Shown here: positions 28,024 through 36,103 of the stretch, one piece after another
Position numbering within the stretch: the stretch's first letter is position 1
Layout: each line of letters starts with the position of its first letter
Source: Candidatus Hydrogenedentota bacterium
Lineage (GTDB): Bacteria > Hydrogenedentota > Hydrogenedentia > Hydrogenedentales > JAEUWI01
Reading direction: 5' to 3'
Assembly: GCA_016791475.1 (NCBI GenBank)
Contig: JAEUWI010000068.1
Span: 1-36,103 of the forward strand
Length of the DNA: 36,103 nt
Made by a program: the position numbers and the translations under genes
The notes under the pieces: model-generated
Databases searched by the model: none
The model's input: the letters and a program-made list of their open reading frames with translations, nothing else
What the model was told of the DNA's origin: nothing

Positions 28024-28323
28024 GTGGGGCACGTTCGATACACGTTTCTTGCAGAGACGGATCTCGAAGATATTTGGTTCTACATTGCCCGCGACGACCG
28101 TCGTGCGGCGGATCGTGCTGTCATTGCGATAGATGCCGAATGCGTGAGGTTTTCGGATGTCCCAGACGCGGGGAGAGCGCGTCAGGATATCGGGGAAGGA
28201 GTTCGACATGTGGCGTGGGGGCGATACGTGATCTATTACCGTCGAATTGAAGGTGGTATCCAAGTCTTGCGAATTCTTCACAGTGCACGCGATATAACAA
28301 CCGACCTGTTTGAACTCGAATGA
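28024..28323 (+). CDS. parE: ParE/RelE-type toxin
   Basis: Protein of 99 residues of the ParE/RelE superfamily. Family marks are YTFLAETDLEDIWFYIARDD at the start, RQDIGEGVRHVAWGRYVIYYR in the middle and a closing VLRILHSARDITTDLFE. ParE toxins inhibit DNA gyrase; RelE relatives cut mRNA. The arrangement with a ParD antitoxin favours ParE. A GTG start at 28024 lies 3 bp past the antitoxin stop, so translation is probably coupled. The pair sits inside a polysaccharide locus, probably as an acquired element. It converges with a second antitoxin gene 16 bp away. Confidence 0.9.
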   Translation: MGHVRYTFLAETDLEDIWFYIARDDRRAADRAVIAIDAECVRFSDVPDAGRARQDIGEGVRHVAWGRYVIYYRRIEGGIQVLRILHSARDITTDLFELE

Positions 28324-28339
28324 GTCGACTATTGCTTGG

Positions 28340-28561
28340 TCAAGCTCGCTCCATTTCACCCAGTATCCGCTGCTTTGCCAGTTCCCAATCTTCAAGCTCT
28401 GTCTCGCCAGTCTTCAACGCCGTATCGCGTTCGTGTAACACCTCTCCGTGCCACGCGGGCGATGGGACGCTCGATTCATTGCGGTAAAGATCTTCCCAAA
28501 TAAGCTCCATAGTCTGGCGCTTGTCTTCCACAGACCTTTCGTCCAAGGGAATGGGAATCAT
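28340..28561 (-). CDS. Solitary addiction-module antitoxin (Unstab_antitox-like)
   Basis: Protein of 73 residues. The core MELIWEDLYRNESSVPSPAW followed by HGEVLHERD and the ending EDWELAKQRILGEMER match the small addiction-module component family (TIGR02574 type), normally encoded just upstream of a RelE/ParE-like toxin. ATG 28561 has an AAAGGATG site. Downstream on its strand there is no toxin; instead the convergent parE ends 16 bp away. It may be a relic of a second module, or it may act with a toxin encoded elsewhere or with the neighbouring ParE. Confidence 0.75.
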   Translation of the reverse strand: MIPIPLDERSVEDKRQTMELIWEDLYRNESSVPSPAWHGEVLHERDTALKTGETELEDWELAKQRILGEMERA

Positions 28562-28745
28562 GGTTCATCCTTTCGTTGGCGGATTGGCGTCGGTCATGCC
28601 GACATCAAAACTATACACCAATCCGACCCACTGCTCGGCAATTTCCGCCATCAAGCATCGCCCCACGCGCAACACGTGGCACCCGCCGCCGAATCCGTGT
28701 AGAATCGCCCCACAGTCCACCCATACACCCCAACCCCGGAACCCT

Positions 28746-30692
<1,947 letters not shown>

Positions 30693-30700
30693 ACCAAAAA

Positions 30701-30730
30701 CATCCGTCCTATCCGTCGAATCGGTCCTAT
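30701..30730. repeat. Single arm of the ATCCGTCCTAT dispersed repeat
   Basis: CATCCGTCCTATCCGTC followed by GAATCGGTCCTAT is nearly identical to the right arm of the inverted repeat at 6653-6715. It occupies most of the short gap between asnB and the next gene. Confidence 0.75.
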
Positions 30731-30745
30731 ACCCTGGAGCGTCTC

Positions 30746-32197
30746 GTGCCCTCCGAAGTCACCGCCACATCGCGCCTCACCGCAAGCCTGCTCCTCCTGG
30801 GCGTGGCCGTGGTTGCCTGCTGCCTGGCCATCGCCGGGCTCTCCAGTGGCTTCGCCTATGGCACCGACATGGCCGACCGACCCATATTGCCCTTCGTCGC
30901 GTTCCTCATGCTCGCCGCGTTGCCCTACTTCGCTTCGGTCTATCTCGCGCCGCGCGCAAGCCATTCGCGAAAACTCGCCTGGGGCATTTTTATCATCGGC
31001 GTCGCCATGCGCCTCGTCATGGCCATTGCCCAGCCCATTCTCGAAGATGATTTCTACCGCTATCTCTGGGATGGCGCCGTTACCGCGCATGGACACCATC
31101 CCTACACGATCCGTCCCGCCGATGCCCGCGCCGGCGGGGAAGGGGTATCGCCCGAGCTCCTCGCCCTCGCGCAGGAGAGCGGGGTCGTACTGCAACGCGT
31201 CAATCATCCGGAGCTCGGCACCATTTATCCCCCCGTGACCCAGGCCGTATTCGGCCTCGCCCACGTCCTCGCCCCCTGGAGCCGCGCGGGCCTCCTCACC
31301 CTCTACTACGCAGCCGATTGCGTCGCCTTCGCCCTCCTGCTGGCCCTCCTGCGCCGTCTCGGCAGGAATCCCGCCCTCGTGCTGGTCTATTGGTGGAATC
31401 CCCTCTGCGTGAAGGAAATCTATAATTCACTGCACATGGACATCCTCCTCGCGCCTTGTCTGCTGCTTTTCCTGTTGATGTTTTTACGCAGACGACCCGT
31501 CATCGCGTCATGCGCTCTGGCCGTGGCCACCGCTGTCAAACTGTGGCCGTTCCTCCTCCTCGCGCCCATGCTCGTGACGCTTCGCAAGTCGCCCCGTGCC
31601 CTCGTTATCAGTTTGTGCGCCTGCCTGCTGCTTTCCGCCTTGCTCCTCGCGCCCATGGCGGGCACCCGCATGCTGGGCAATGCCTCCGGCCTTGCGGCCT
31701 ACAGCGCACGCTGGGAAATGAACGATGCCCTTTTCATGGTGTTCCCCTGGTCCATCAGGCACATTGCCACCATCGCGGGCCACACCCTCAGCGCCGGCGA
31801 GGCCCACCGCGCGGGAAAACTGATCGCCGGACTCGTTTTGCTCGCCGCCACTGTCCTGATTTGCCGCCGCGCCGTGAACCAGGACTCGAGCCACGCTGAG
31901 CCCGAACACCGGATGGCGGCCGCCGTACTCTGGATCACCGCCGCCCTTTTTCTACTCAGCCCCACCCAGTTCCCCTGGTATTTCATCTGGTTTGCCCCAC
32001 TCCTCTCCCTGATTCCCAGTCGCGGCCTGATGCTCCTGACCCTCACCCTGCCGCTCTACTACCTCAAATTCTATCTCGACGCCCGCGGTCAGGTGCAGCT
32101 CTTCCACCACGGCGTCGTCTGGCTGGAATACGTTCCCGTGTGGCTTCTGCTTCTTTGGGACCGGGGGAAAGAAACTCCCAGGCATGTCGCCAATTGA
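30746..32197 (+). CDS. Polytopic GT87/mannosyltransferase-like membrane glycosyltransferase
   Basis: Integral membrane protein of 483 residues with about 11 hydrophobic helices. The loop after the second or third helix carries EDDFYRYLWDGAVTAHGHHPY, the acidic motif expected of polyprenol-phosphate-sugar-dependent (GT-C) mannosyltransferases such as GT87. TIYPPVTQAVF and YWWNPLCVKEIYNSLHMD are further marks of the group. It probably transfers a sugar from a lipid carrier on the outer face of the inner membrane. There is no ATG near the start; GTG 30746 has GGAG 7 nt upstream and places the first helix at about residue 11. It is followed by the multi-domain glycosyltransferase, whose first domain could make the lipid-linked sugar donor it uses. 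Confidence 0.85.
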   Translation: MPSEVTATSRLTASLLLLGVAVVACCLAIAGLSSGFAYGTDMADRPILPFVAFLMLAALPYFASVYLAPRASHSRKLAWGIFIIGVAMRLVMAIAQPILEDDFYRYLWDGAVTAHGHHPYTIRPADARAGGEGVSPELLALAQESGVVLQRVNHPELGTIYPPVTQAVFGLAHVLAPWSRAGLLTLYYAADCVAFALLLALLRRLGRNPALVLVYWWNPLCVKEIYNSLHMDILLAPCLLLFLLMFLRRRPVIASCALAVATAVKLWPFLLLAPMLVTLRKSPRALVISLCACLLLSALLLAPMAGTRMLGNASGLAAYSARWEMNDALFMVFPWSIRHIATIAGHTLSAGEAHRAGKLIAGLVLLAATVLICRRAVNQDSSHAEPEHRMAAAVLWITAALFLLSPTQFPWYFIWFAPLLSLIPSRGLMLLTLTLPLYYLKFYLDARGQVQLFHHGVVWLEYVPVWLLLLWDRGKETPRHVAN

Positions 32198-32210
32198 TGA
32201 CAAGAATCCT

Positions 32211-32282
32211 TCCTTTGCGCCTCAGCGCCTTTGCGTGCCGATTTGGGAAGATCCGCACGCAAAGGCGCTGAGGCACAAAGGA
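32211..32282. repeat. Long dispersed hairpin repeat
   Basis: Arms of 28 bp (32211-32238 and 32255-32282) pair with one mismatch around a 16-nt loop. The left arm begins TCCTTTGCGCCTCAGCGCC. A single arm of the same sequence is at 27602-27628. No T tract follows, so it is not an obvious terminator. A second dispersed element (TTCGTGCTCCTCGCGTGCTT) begins at 32351. The whole gap 32198-32460 is made of such pieces. Confidence 0.9.
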
Positions 32283-32460
32283 CTGTTCGGCCCCGGATGC
32301 GCGATTGTGGATAGTAGTACACCGGCCGTTCTTTTCTCTTCCTCTCTTTCTTCGTGCTCCTCGCGTGCTTCGTGGTGATCTCTCCTCCGCCGATTTCCCA
32401 CCCGCGCCCCCCATCGTGCTATCGTGTAGCCCTCTGTGTCCTGCTCTAAAGAAAGTCCCC

Positions 32461-34452
32461 ATGCGAAACGAACACACCATTGCCGTCATCATCCCGGTCC
32501 TCAACGAAGAAGCCGCAATCGGCAAGGTGATCGGCGACATCCCCGCCTGGGTGGACGACATCATCGTCGTCGACAACGGCTCCACAGACGACACGGCCCG
32601 CGTCGCGGCGGAGCACGGCGCACGGGTGATTGCGGAGCCGCAGCGGGGCTATGGCGCGGCCTGTCTGCGCGGCATCTCGGCCCTGAACGCAACGGATATC
32701 GTCGTCTTTCTCGACGGCGACTACAGCGATCACCCGGAAGAAATGCCCCTGTTGGTCGATCCCGTGATCCAGGGTGAAGTCGATTTCATGGTCGGCTCGC
32801 GCGCTCGTGGTGTCCGCGAGCCCGGTTCTCTCACGCCCCAGGCGGCCTTCGGTAACTGGCTCGCCACAAAGCTCATCCGCATTTTCTGGGGCATCCGATA
32901 TTCCGATCTGGGGCCCTTTCGCGCCATCCGCTACCGCACCCTGCTCCAACTGGGTATGGCCGATCGGGACTACGGCTGGACCGTGGAAATGCAGATTAAG
33001 GCGGCCCTCCACGCGGTGCCCGCCGATGAAGTTCCCGTCTCCTATCGCAAACGCGAAGGCGTCTCGAAAGTTTCCGGCACCGTGCGCGGGGTCGTTGGCG
33101 CGGGCTATAAAATCCTCAGCACCATCTTCCTCAGCGCGCTTTTCTCCAAACACACCCTCAAGACCGGACTGCTGATCTATTTCACCCGATTCCCCGAGTC
33201 CGGCACCACGAAAACCCGCCTGATTCCCGCGCTGGGGCCCGAGGGCGCCGCTGAACTCCAGCGCCAACTGACGGAGCACACCCTCCGTCAGTCCATTCCC
33301 CCGCTGGATGAAGTGGAAACTCAGATTCGCTACACCGGCGCGGCTCGATCGGCGCTGCGCGAATGGCTCGGGCCCGACCATCTCTACGCCCCCCAGGGCG
33401 AGGGAAATCTCGGCGACCGGATGGCCCGTGCCGTGGAGGAGGGCTTCAATCAGGCCTATGGCAAAGTGGTCCTCTGCGGCACCGACTGTCCGGCCTTGAA
33501 CAGCCGTCACACCCTCGAAGCCTTTCGCGCACTGGACACGGTAGACCTCGTCATCGGACCCGCCGTTGATGGCGGCTACTACCTCATCGGACTCGCCCTC
33601 AACGGCGGACCCGATGAGGTCCAGCGACTCTTCGAAGGCGTTGAATGGAGTACGTCGACCGTGCGCGAACAGACCTTGGCGAATGCGGAACGGATTGGCC
33701 TTTCCGTGGAATTGCTGGAGGAATTGTCCGATGTGGATGAGCCGGAAGACCTCGTTCATTGGAAAAACTCCCAACGCGACACGGGTCTCTCCGTCATCAT
33801 CCCCACCTGGAACGAGGAGGAGCACATCGGCAAGCTGCTCGATGTCGTGGCGATCAGTCCCGAAGTCGAAGTTATCGTCGCCGATGGCGGCAGCAGCGAC
33901 CGAACGGTTGAGATAGCCGCCGGGCGCGCCCGCGTTGTACACGCGGAGCGGGGGAGAGCCTCGCAGATGAACGCCGGCGCCGCGGTCGCCACCGGGCGCT
34001 ATCTGCTCTTTCTACACGCAGACAGCCTTCCGCCCGACGACTTCTCCTCGTGTGTGCGTCGGACGCTGGCCTTCGAAAACGTGGCCCTCGGCGCTTTCGA
34101 ACTGCGGATTGACGGGGCCGGAGGCGCGATGCGGTTCATAGAAAGCGCTGCCAACCTGCGGAGCCGGTGGCTCTCCACGCCCTACGGCGATCAGGGCCTT
34201 TTTCTGCGCCGAGATACCTGGGAAGCCGTCGGCGGCTACCCCGTCCTTCCCATGCTGGAAGACTATGCACTCGTTCGGGCCGCACGAAAGGTGGGGGCGG
34301 TTGTAACCCTGAGCGCCATCACCTCTACCTCCCCGCGCCGATGGGAGCGCGAGGGTCTCCTGCGTTTGACGGCGATGAATGTAGTCACGTTTTTTGCCTA
34401 CCCCATGGGGGTATCGCCCGAAAGGATTGCGCGATGGTATGGGCGGGAGTAG
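32461..34452 (+). CDS. Triple-domain glycosyltransferase fusion (GT2 + TIGR04282-type + TIGR04283-type)
   Basis: Protein of 663 residues made of three nucleotide-sugar-transferase-like domains. Domain 1 (about 1-232) is a GT2 dolichyl-phosphate-sugar synthase-like unit: IIPVLNEE, VVDNGSTDDT, FLDGDYSDHPEE and SYRKREGVSKVSGT. Domain 2 (about 236-435) resembles the DUF2064/TIGR04282 group: YFTRFPESGTTKTRLIPALG, GNLGDRMARA, LCGTDCPAL, VDGGYYLIGL. Domain 3 (about 443-663) is a second GT2 unit of the TIGR04283 type: SVIIPTWNEE, VADGGSSDRT, RGRASQMNAGA, FLHADSLPP, PYGDQGLFLRRDTWEAVGGYP. Domains 2 and 3 are commonly adjacent genes; joining them to a polyprenyl-phosphate synthase-like domain is uncommon. 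Some relatives of domains 2 and 3 are named for arsenosugar synthesis, but no arsenic gene is here. ATG 32461 starts precisely at the first domain. Confidence 0.92.
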   Translation: MRNEHTIAVIIPVLNEEAAIGKVIGDIPAWVDDIIVVDNGSTDDTARVAAEHGARVIAEPQRGYGAACLRGISALNATDIVVFLDGDYSDHPEEMPLLVDPVIQGEVDFMVGSRARGVREPGSLTPQAAFGNWLATKLIRIFWGIRYSDLGPFRAIRYRTLLQLGMADRDYGWTVEMQIKAALHAVPADEVPVSYRKREGVSKVSGTVRGVVGAGYKILSTIFLSALFSKHTLKTGLLIYFTRFPESGTTKTRLIPALGPEGAAELQRQLTEHTLRQSIPPLDEVETQIRYTGAARSALREWLGPDHLYAPQGEGNLGDRMARAVEEGFNQAYGKVVLCGTDCPALNSRHTLEAFRALDTVDLVIGPAVDGGYYLIGLALNGGPDEVQRLFEGVEWSTSTVREQTLANAERIGLSVELLEELSDVDEPEDLVHWKNSQRDTGLSVIIPTWNEEEHIGKLLDVVAISPEVEVIVADGGSSDRTVEIAAGRARVVHAERGRASQMNAGAAVATGRYLLFLHADSLPPDDFSSCVRRTLAFENVALGAFELRIDGAGGAMRFIESAANLRSRWLSTPYGDQGLFLRRDTWEAVGGYPVLPMLEDYALVRAARKVGAVVTLSAITSTSPRRWEREGLLRLTAMNVVTFFAYPMGVSPERIARWYGRE

Positions 34453-34477
34453 TGGGTATTCCGATCCCGGAAGGGGC

Positions 34478-34756
34478 TCACCCGTCGCTGTGGCCCAGCG
34501 ATTGCCCAGGCGCTATCTGATCGCGAAGCCGTTGTTTGAGGACCTTCAATTCCGGAAATCCGCCCTCCGCTATCCGCGACCACAGCAGTACGTCGTCGCA
34601 GCGAACCTCAAACACACCACCGCTACCCGGGATCAGGGCCACTTCGCCCAACTGTCCCTGAAATGTGGTCAAGAGCTCCTGAGCATACCATGTTGCGCGG
34701 AGCATCCAACGGCACTGGTTGCAATACTGGATAGAAATACGGGGTGTGCGTTCCAT
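34478..34756 (-). CDS. SelT/SelW/SelH-family (Rdx) thioredoxin-fold protein
   Basis: Protein of 92 residues. A strand leads into the redox motif CNQC (YCNQCRWMLRATWYAQELL), then come GEVALIPGSGGVFEVRCDD, GGFPELKVLKQRLRD and the family ending LGHSDG. Both positions of the CxxC are ordinary cysteine codons, so no selenocysteine is needed. These small cytoplasmic proteins are thought to act as thiol redox partners; their exact role is unsettled. ATG 34756 has GGAAAGG about 10 nt upstream; longer starts only add an unconserved tail. It is convergent with the triple glycosyltransferase gene, 25 bp away. Confidence 0.88.
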   Translation of the reverse strand: MERTPRISIQYCNQCRWMLRATWYAQELLTTFQGQLGEVALIPGSGGVFEVRCDDVLLWSRIAEGGFPELKVLKQRLRDQIAPGQSLGHSDG

Positions 34757-35002
34757 AATGAGGGCCTTTCCGTGCTGAGCGGCCATTATGGCGAAGGCTC
34801 TAGAAAAAGTAAACGCAAGATTGACTTCCCTCTCGTCCAAATGCAATACTACTGCTCCTTTGCGCGAAACGCGTTGGTTTGTCGGCATTCGTGACCGGAA
34901 AACTCCGAAAAATTGAGCGCGCCACCTGAGCATTTATTGTTTTGATGGCTTTTCTCACGTTGGACGCTGAATTGGGTGCAGGCTTCGGCCCTCCCGAAAA
35001 AT

Positions 35003-35032
35003 TTGAAATTGAATTTCGAGTTTTGGTAGTAT
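35003..35032 (+). promoter_or_regulatory. Candidate rRNA promoter P1
   Basis: -35 TTGAAA (35003-35008), 18-bp spacer, -10 TAGTAT (35027-35032). This is the weakest of the four. Confidence 0.5.
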
Positions 35033-35176
35033 TTCGCATCTCGCAGCGGTGAGCAAGTCTTCGGGCAAGTGAACGCAGCGGCAAAGTTGAACGTTCCCTA
35101 AAGTGCGACTCTGGCTTGGCCAGGTGTTCGGTGCTTCCTTGTGAAGCGCGAAGTCGTTTCCGGTAAACCCCGCGAT

Positions 35177-35206
35177 TTGACAATGCCTTTATGGATTTGC
35201 TAAGAT
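35177..35206 (+). promoter_or_regulatory. Candidate rRNA promoter P2
   Basis: -35 TTGACA (35177-35182), 18-bp spacer ending TTTGC, -10 TAAGAT (35201-35206). A small perfect hairpin (TCGGAC GCGA GTCCGA) follows about 10 nt later, within the initial transcript. Confidence 0.7.
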
Positions 35207-35345
35207 TTCATAGTTCTCGGACGCGAGTCCGAATCAATGACCTGCTTGACGCGGGTCGCGCAGTAAGTTGAATCGAGTCGCCTCCGTGAATGCAGTGCCC
35301 TGGTGCTGCTGCGAATGAGAGGTTGGTGGTTGTCCCGATGGCAAT

Positions 35346-35375
35346 TTGACACAGGTCATATTTGTTCGGTATACT
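35346..35375 (+). promoter_or_regulatory. Candidate rRNA promoter P3
   Basis: -35 TTGACA (35346-35351), 18-bp spacer, -10 TATACT (35370-35375), close to consensus. Confidence 0.75.
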
Positions 35376-35512
35376 ACTTGTCCGCTGGTGCGAAAGTGCG
35401 GCGGCCCCATTCCCCAACCCGCCTTCGGGCTGGCTGTGTTTTGTGGAGTGCGACATTTGAATGGATAGCGTCTGTGCTTTTTGTGCGGCTTTAAAATAAG
35501 TTGAGCGCATGG

Positions 35513-35542
35513 TTGACACGGGCATTTGGAAATTGCTATCAT
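35513..35542 (+). promoter_or_regulatory. Candidate rRNA promoter P4
   Basis: -35 TTGACA (35513-35518), 18-bp spacer ending TTGC, -10 TATCAT (35537-35542). An 8-bp hairpin (CGCTTGAC pairing with GTCAAGCG) begins 6 nt downstream. It is closest to 16S rRNA, about 280 bp away. Confidence 0.75.
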
Positions 35543-35640
35543 ACTCATCGCTTGACTGCGACGACGGTCAAGCGCATGAAACACGCAGCGGCGTCCCGCG
35601 CTCAGGTGTGGGTGCCGTAGGGTTTGCGTGTGTGCTTTTA

Positions 35641-35653
35641 TGCTCTTTGAAAA
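35641..35653 (+). promoter_or_regulatory. boxA-like antitermination site
   Basis: TGCTCTTTGAAAA resembles the conserved boxA (TGCTCTTTAACA type) found in rRNA leaders, where NusB/NusE bind to prevent Rho termination. It lies about 180 bp before 16S rRNA and downstream of all four candidate promoters. Confidence 0.65.
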
Positions 35654-35820
35654 TTGAATACGATGCATATCGACAAAATAAACCATTGTCTTGTGCGCCA
35701 TGCTGCGTTTTAACGTGGTATGGCACCCCAAATTATGATTCCTAAAGTAATGTCTTTCGGGACAATGAAAAGGGAGTCAAACAAACCATAAGATTCCGTG
35801 GGTTTGCCCGCGGTAAATTT

Positions 35821-36103
35821 TTATCGGAGAGTTTGATCCTGGCTCAGAACGAACGCTGGCGGCACGCCTCATACATGCAAGTCGAGCGCGAAATCGCCTT
35901 CGGGTGACGTAGAGCGGCGAACGGGTGAGTAACAGGTGGGTAATCTGCCCTTTGGCGGGGGACAACAGCTGGAAACGGCTGCTAATACCGCATGTGGTTG
36001 TGTGTTCATGACGCACAAAGAAAGGCGCTTCACGGCGCCACCAAAGGATGAGCCCGCCCCCCATTAGCTAGTTGGTGAGATAACAGCTCACCAAGGCATC
36101 GAT
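35821..36103 (+). rRNA. rrs: 16S ribosomal RNA, 5' part (cut by window end)
   Basis: The universal 5' sequence AGAGTTTGATCCTGGCTCAG begins at 35828, followed by GAACGCTGGCGGC, CATGCAAGTCGAGCG, GGCGAACGGGTGAGTAA and CTAATACCGCATG, all in order. The mature 5' end is estimated from the spacing in E. coli, about 7 nt before AGAGTTTG. Only about 283 nt are present; the gene continues past the window. The following rRNA genes are not visible. Confidence 0.97.

Larger units (their letters stand above)
34757..35820. other. Non-coding rRNA operon upstream region
   Basis: About 1,060 bp between the SelW-like gene and 16S rRNA. It is more AT-rich than the rest of the window and contains no credible gene. 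It carries four sigma-70-like promoters in the same direction as the rRNA, hairpins just after the second and fourth, and a boxA-like site, listed separately. Confidence 0.8.

Noticed and set aside
32446-33942. A 498-codon open frame opposite the triple glycosyltransferase gene
   Set aside because: It has no domain, and the plus-strand protein has clear motifs throughout.
32461-34452. Arsenosugar biosynthesis assignment for the fused glycosyltransferase
   Set aside because: Domains 2 and 3 resemble families carrying that name, but no arsenic methyltransferase or radical SAM partner is present, and the context is polysaccharide synthesis.
34800-35183. A 127-codon minus-strand frame in the rRNA upstream region
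   Set aside because: It overlaps candidate promoters P1 and P2, is basic and Ser-rich, and has no recognisable feature.
35777-36064. A 95-codon frame antisense to 16S rRNA
   Set aside because: It lies on the complement of a clear rRNA gene.

Overview
The window looks like a chromosomal segment of an uncultured, GC-rich, Gram-negative bacterium. Secreted carbohydrate-related proteins, a Tat-type TIM-barrel isomerase, a DUF1080 protein and many short intergenic repeats resemble what is seen in deep-branching environmental lineages such as Hydrogenedentota/NKB19 or the Planctomycetes-Lentisphaerae side of the tree. This placement is inference; the partial 16S rRNA gene at the right edge (from about 35821) would decide it.

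Layout. From 1 to 3235 there are two tandem paralogous MFS-type transporters, with short tandem repeats before and between them. uvrA follows on the minus strand (3453-6305). From 6836 to 10090 there is a DUF1080 secreted protein and a Tat-exported sugar phosphate isomerase-like protein (one operon, closed by a strong terminator), then an unrecognised secreted protein. From 10567 to 13384 there is an AGE-family epimerase, a membrane histidine kinase on the opposite strand, and tRNA-Lys(TTT) with its own terminator. From 14123 to 19198 there is a secreted metallophosphoesterase, an enolase-superfamily protein and a Na+/H+ antiporter with a C-terminal PTS EIIA domain. From 19917 to 23148 there is a small membrane protein, a fatty acid hydroxylase/sterol desaturase with an acidic secreted partner, and a class-III PLP enzyme resembling the phosphonate ammonia-lyase PbfA.

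From 23436 to 34452 lies a surface-polysaccharide locus. It carries a UDP-glucuronate-type epimerase, gmd and rmd (GDP-D-rhamnose supply), a GT9 glycosyltransferase, a glutamine-dependent asparagine synthase-like amidotransferase, a GT87/mannosyltransferase-like membrane protein, and a 663-residue protein made of three glycosyltransferase-type domains in tandem. gmd, rmd and GT9 overlap by ATGA start/stop junctions and are probably translationally coupled. A parDE toxin-antitoxin pair and a solitary second antitoxin interrupt this locus. A SelW-like thioredoxin-fold protein follows on the minus strand. Then comes about 1 kb of non-coding DNA holding four promoter-like elements spaced about 170 bp apart, a boxA-like site and the start of 16S rRNA.

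The most unusual structure is the intergenic DNA. A 9-nt tandem repeat (ATGGGTCGT and variants, often with an inverted partial copy) is followed twice by a pyrimidine-rich 7-nt tandem repeat (consensus CAKYYYY), making a composite module at 1703-1864 and again at 10101-10471. Other dispersed inverted repeats sit in most of the longer gaps.
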